Source: UMGS902 sp045580835
Lineage (GTDB): Bacteria; Bacillota; Clostridia; Oscillospirales; CAG-272
Direction: 5' to 3'
Length of the DNA: 7,288 nucleotides
NCBI GenBank assembly: GCA_045580835.1
Contig: JAZNOM010000142.1
Span: 1-7,288, forward strand
Shown: positions 7,045-7,288 of the stretch, one piece after another
How the letters are laid out: each line of letters starts with the position of its first letter
Numbering within the stretch: position 1 is the stretch's first letter
Position numbers and translations under genes: made by a program
The notes under the pieces: model-generated
The model's database searches: none
The model's input: the letters and a program-made list of their open reading frames with translations, nothing else
Told to the model about the DNA's origin: nothing

Positions 7045-7288
7045 GGCGATTTATTTGTAATTTTGAGTGGGCAGCGTGGAATTGCCGTGTATCGCGCCCT
7101 CGAGCCTCCACCAACCCACGTCAAAAGTGTGGATTTTGGCTTAGAATATCTCTAAAAACGGTATTTTATAGGTGCAAAGCCTCGCTTTTGAGTGGATATT
7201 TTATCAAATTTTGCAAATTTATCACGCTCTGACAACTGCAGTTATAACAAAGCAAAGAACCGTATGGCAAGCAAAGCTTGACCATACG
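7045..7288. other. Non-coding tail with small inverted repeats
   Basis: No credible gene is present. Small inverted repeats are GGCA/TGCC (7070-7073, 7083-7086), CGTGG/CCACG (7075-7079, 7116-7120), CTCTAAAA/TTTTATAG (7150-7157, 7164-7171, one mismatch) and AAAGC/GCTTT (7176-7180, 7184-7188). The 10-mer TTTTGAGTGG occurs at 7061-7070 and again at 7186-7195. No strong terminator with a T-tract directly follows the SLH stop. Confidence 0.5.
7261..7288. terminator. Edge hairpin, possible terminator
   Basis: CGTATGGCAAGC (7261-7272) pairs with GCTTG plus CCATACG (7276-7280, 7282-7288), giving 12 bp with a single bulged A at 7281 and an AAA loop. The window ends at the base of the stem, so a T-tract cannot be seen. 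It could terminate the SLH transcript, or a convergent gene beyond the edge. Confidence 0.45.

Noticed and set aside
7130..7200. GCAAAGCCTC resembling part of a c-di-GMP-I riboswitch
   Set aside because: The rest of the conserved core and the required paired stems are absent, and it sits downstream of a gene.
6993..7232. 79-codon + strand frame across the SLH stop
   Set aside because: Its start is inside the SLH gene, no ribosome site is seen, and its composition is unlike the neighbouring genes.

Overview
The window looks like chromosomal DNA from an anaerobic gut- or rumen-type Clostridia (Firmicutes) bacterium, probably in or near the Oscillospirales/Ruminococcaceae group. The evidence is protein-family style: a type-I-like dockerin, CxxC-rich surface modules, SLH domains carrying the 'CTRAQ-I-TF-(F/Y)RA' signature, and GLUG-type repeats. 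Exact taxonomy cannot be fixed from the sequence.

Layout, all genes on the + strand. (1) 1-2334 is the 3' part of a large secreted protein whose start lies upstream of the window. The visible 777 codons hold CxxC modules, a predicted beta-helix, a cohesin-fold/Ig-like domain and a C-terminal dockerin. (2) 2339-3358 encodes a cytoplasmic PHP-family metallohydrolase that starts 4 nt after the tandem stop of gene 1, so it is probably co-transcribed and translationally coupled. (3) 3352-3852 is a structured intergenic region. It holds a perfect 22-bp inverted repeat over the PHP stop codon (probable terminator), a run of further hairpins, a set of overlapping complementary arms that could form a pseudoknot or a two-state switch, an extended -10 promoter, and a ~145-nt leader ending in a strong Shine-Dalgarno. 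(4) 3853-7044 encodes a complete 1063-aa S-layer-anchored exoprotein: signal peptide, two Ig-like repeats, SH3-like segment, GLUG-like beta-helix, three SLH domains. (5) 7045-7288 is a non-coding tail with several small inverted repeats, ending in a hairpin cut by the window edge.

Functionally the window is a cell-surface locus using two anchoring modes side by side: dockerin (non-covalent docking to a cohesin partner) and SLH (binding to secondary cell-wall polymer). No recognisable catalytic domain for carbohydrate degradation is visible in either exoprotein, so a structural or ligand-binding role is at least as likely as an enzymatic one. The PHP protein is the only gene with a clear catalytic signature. 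I found no CRISPR array, transposase, tRNA or rRNA. The least explained part is the intergenic structure at 3352-3650.
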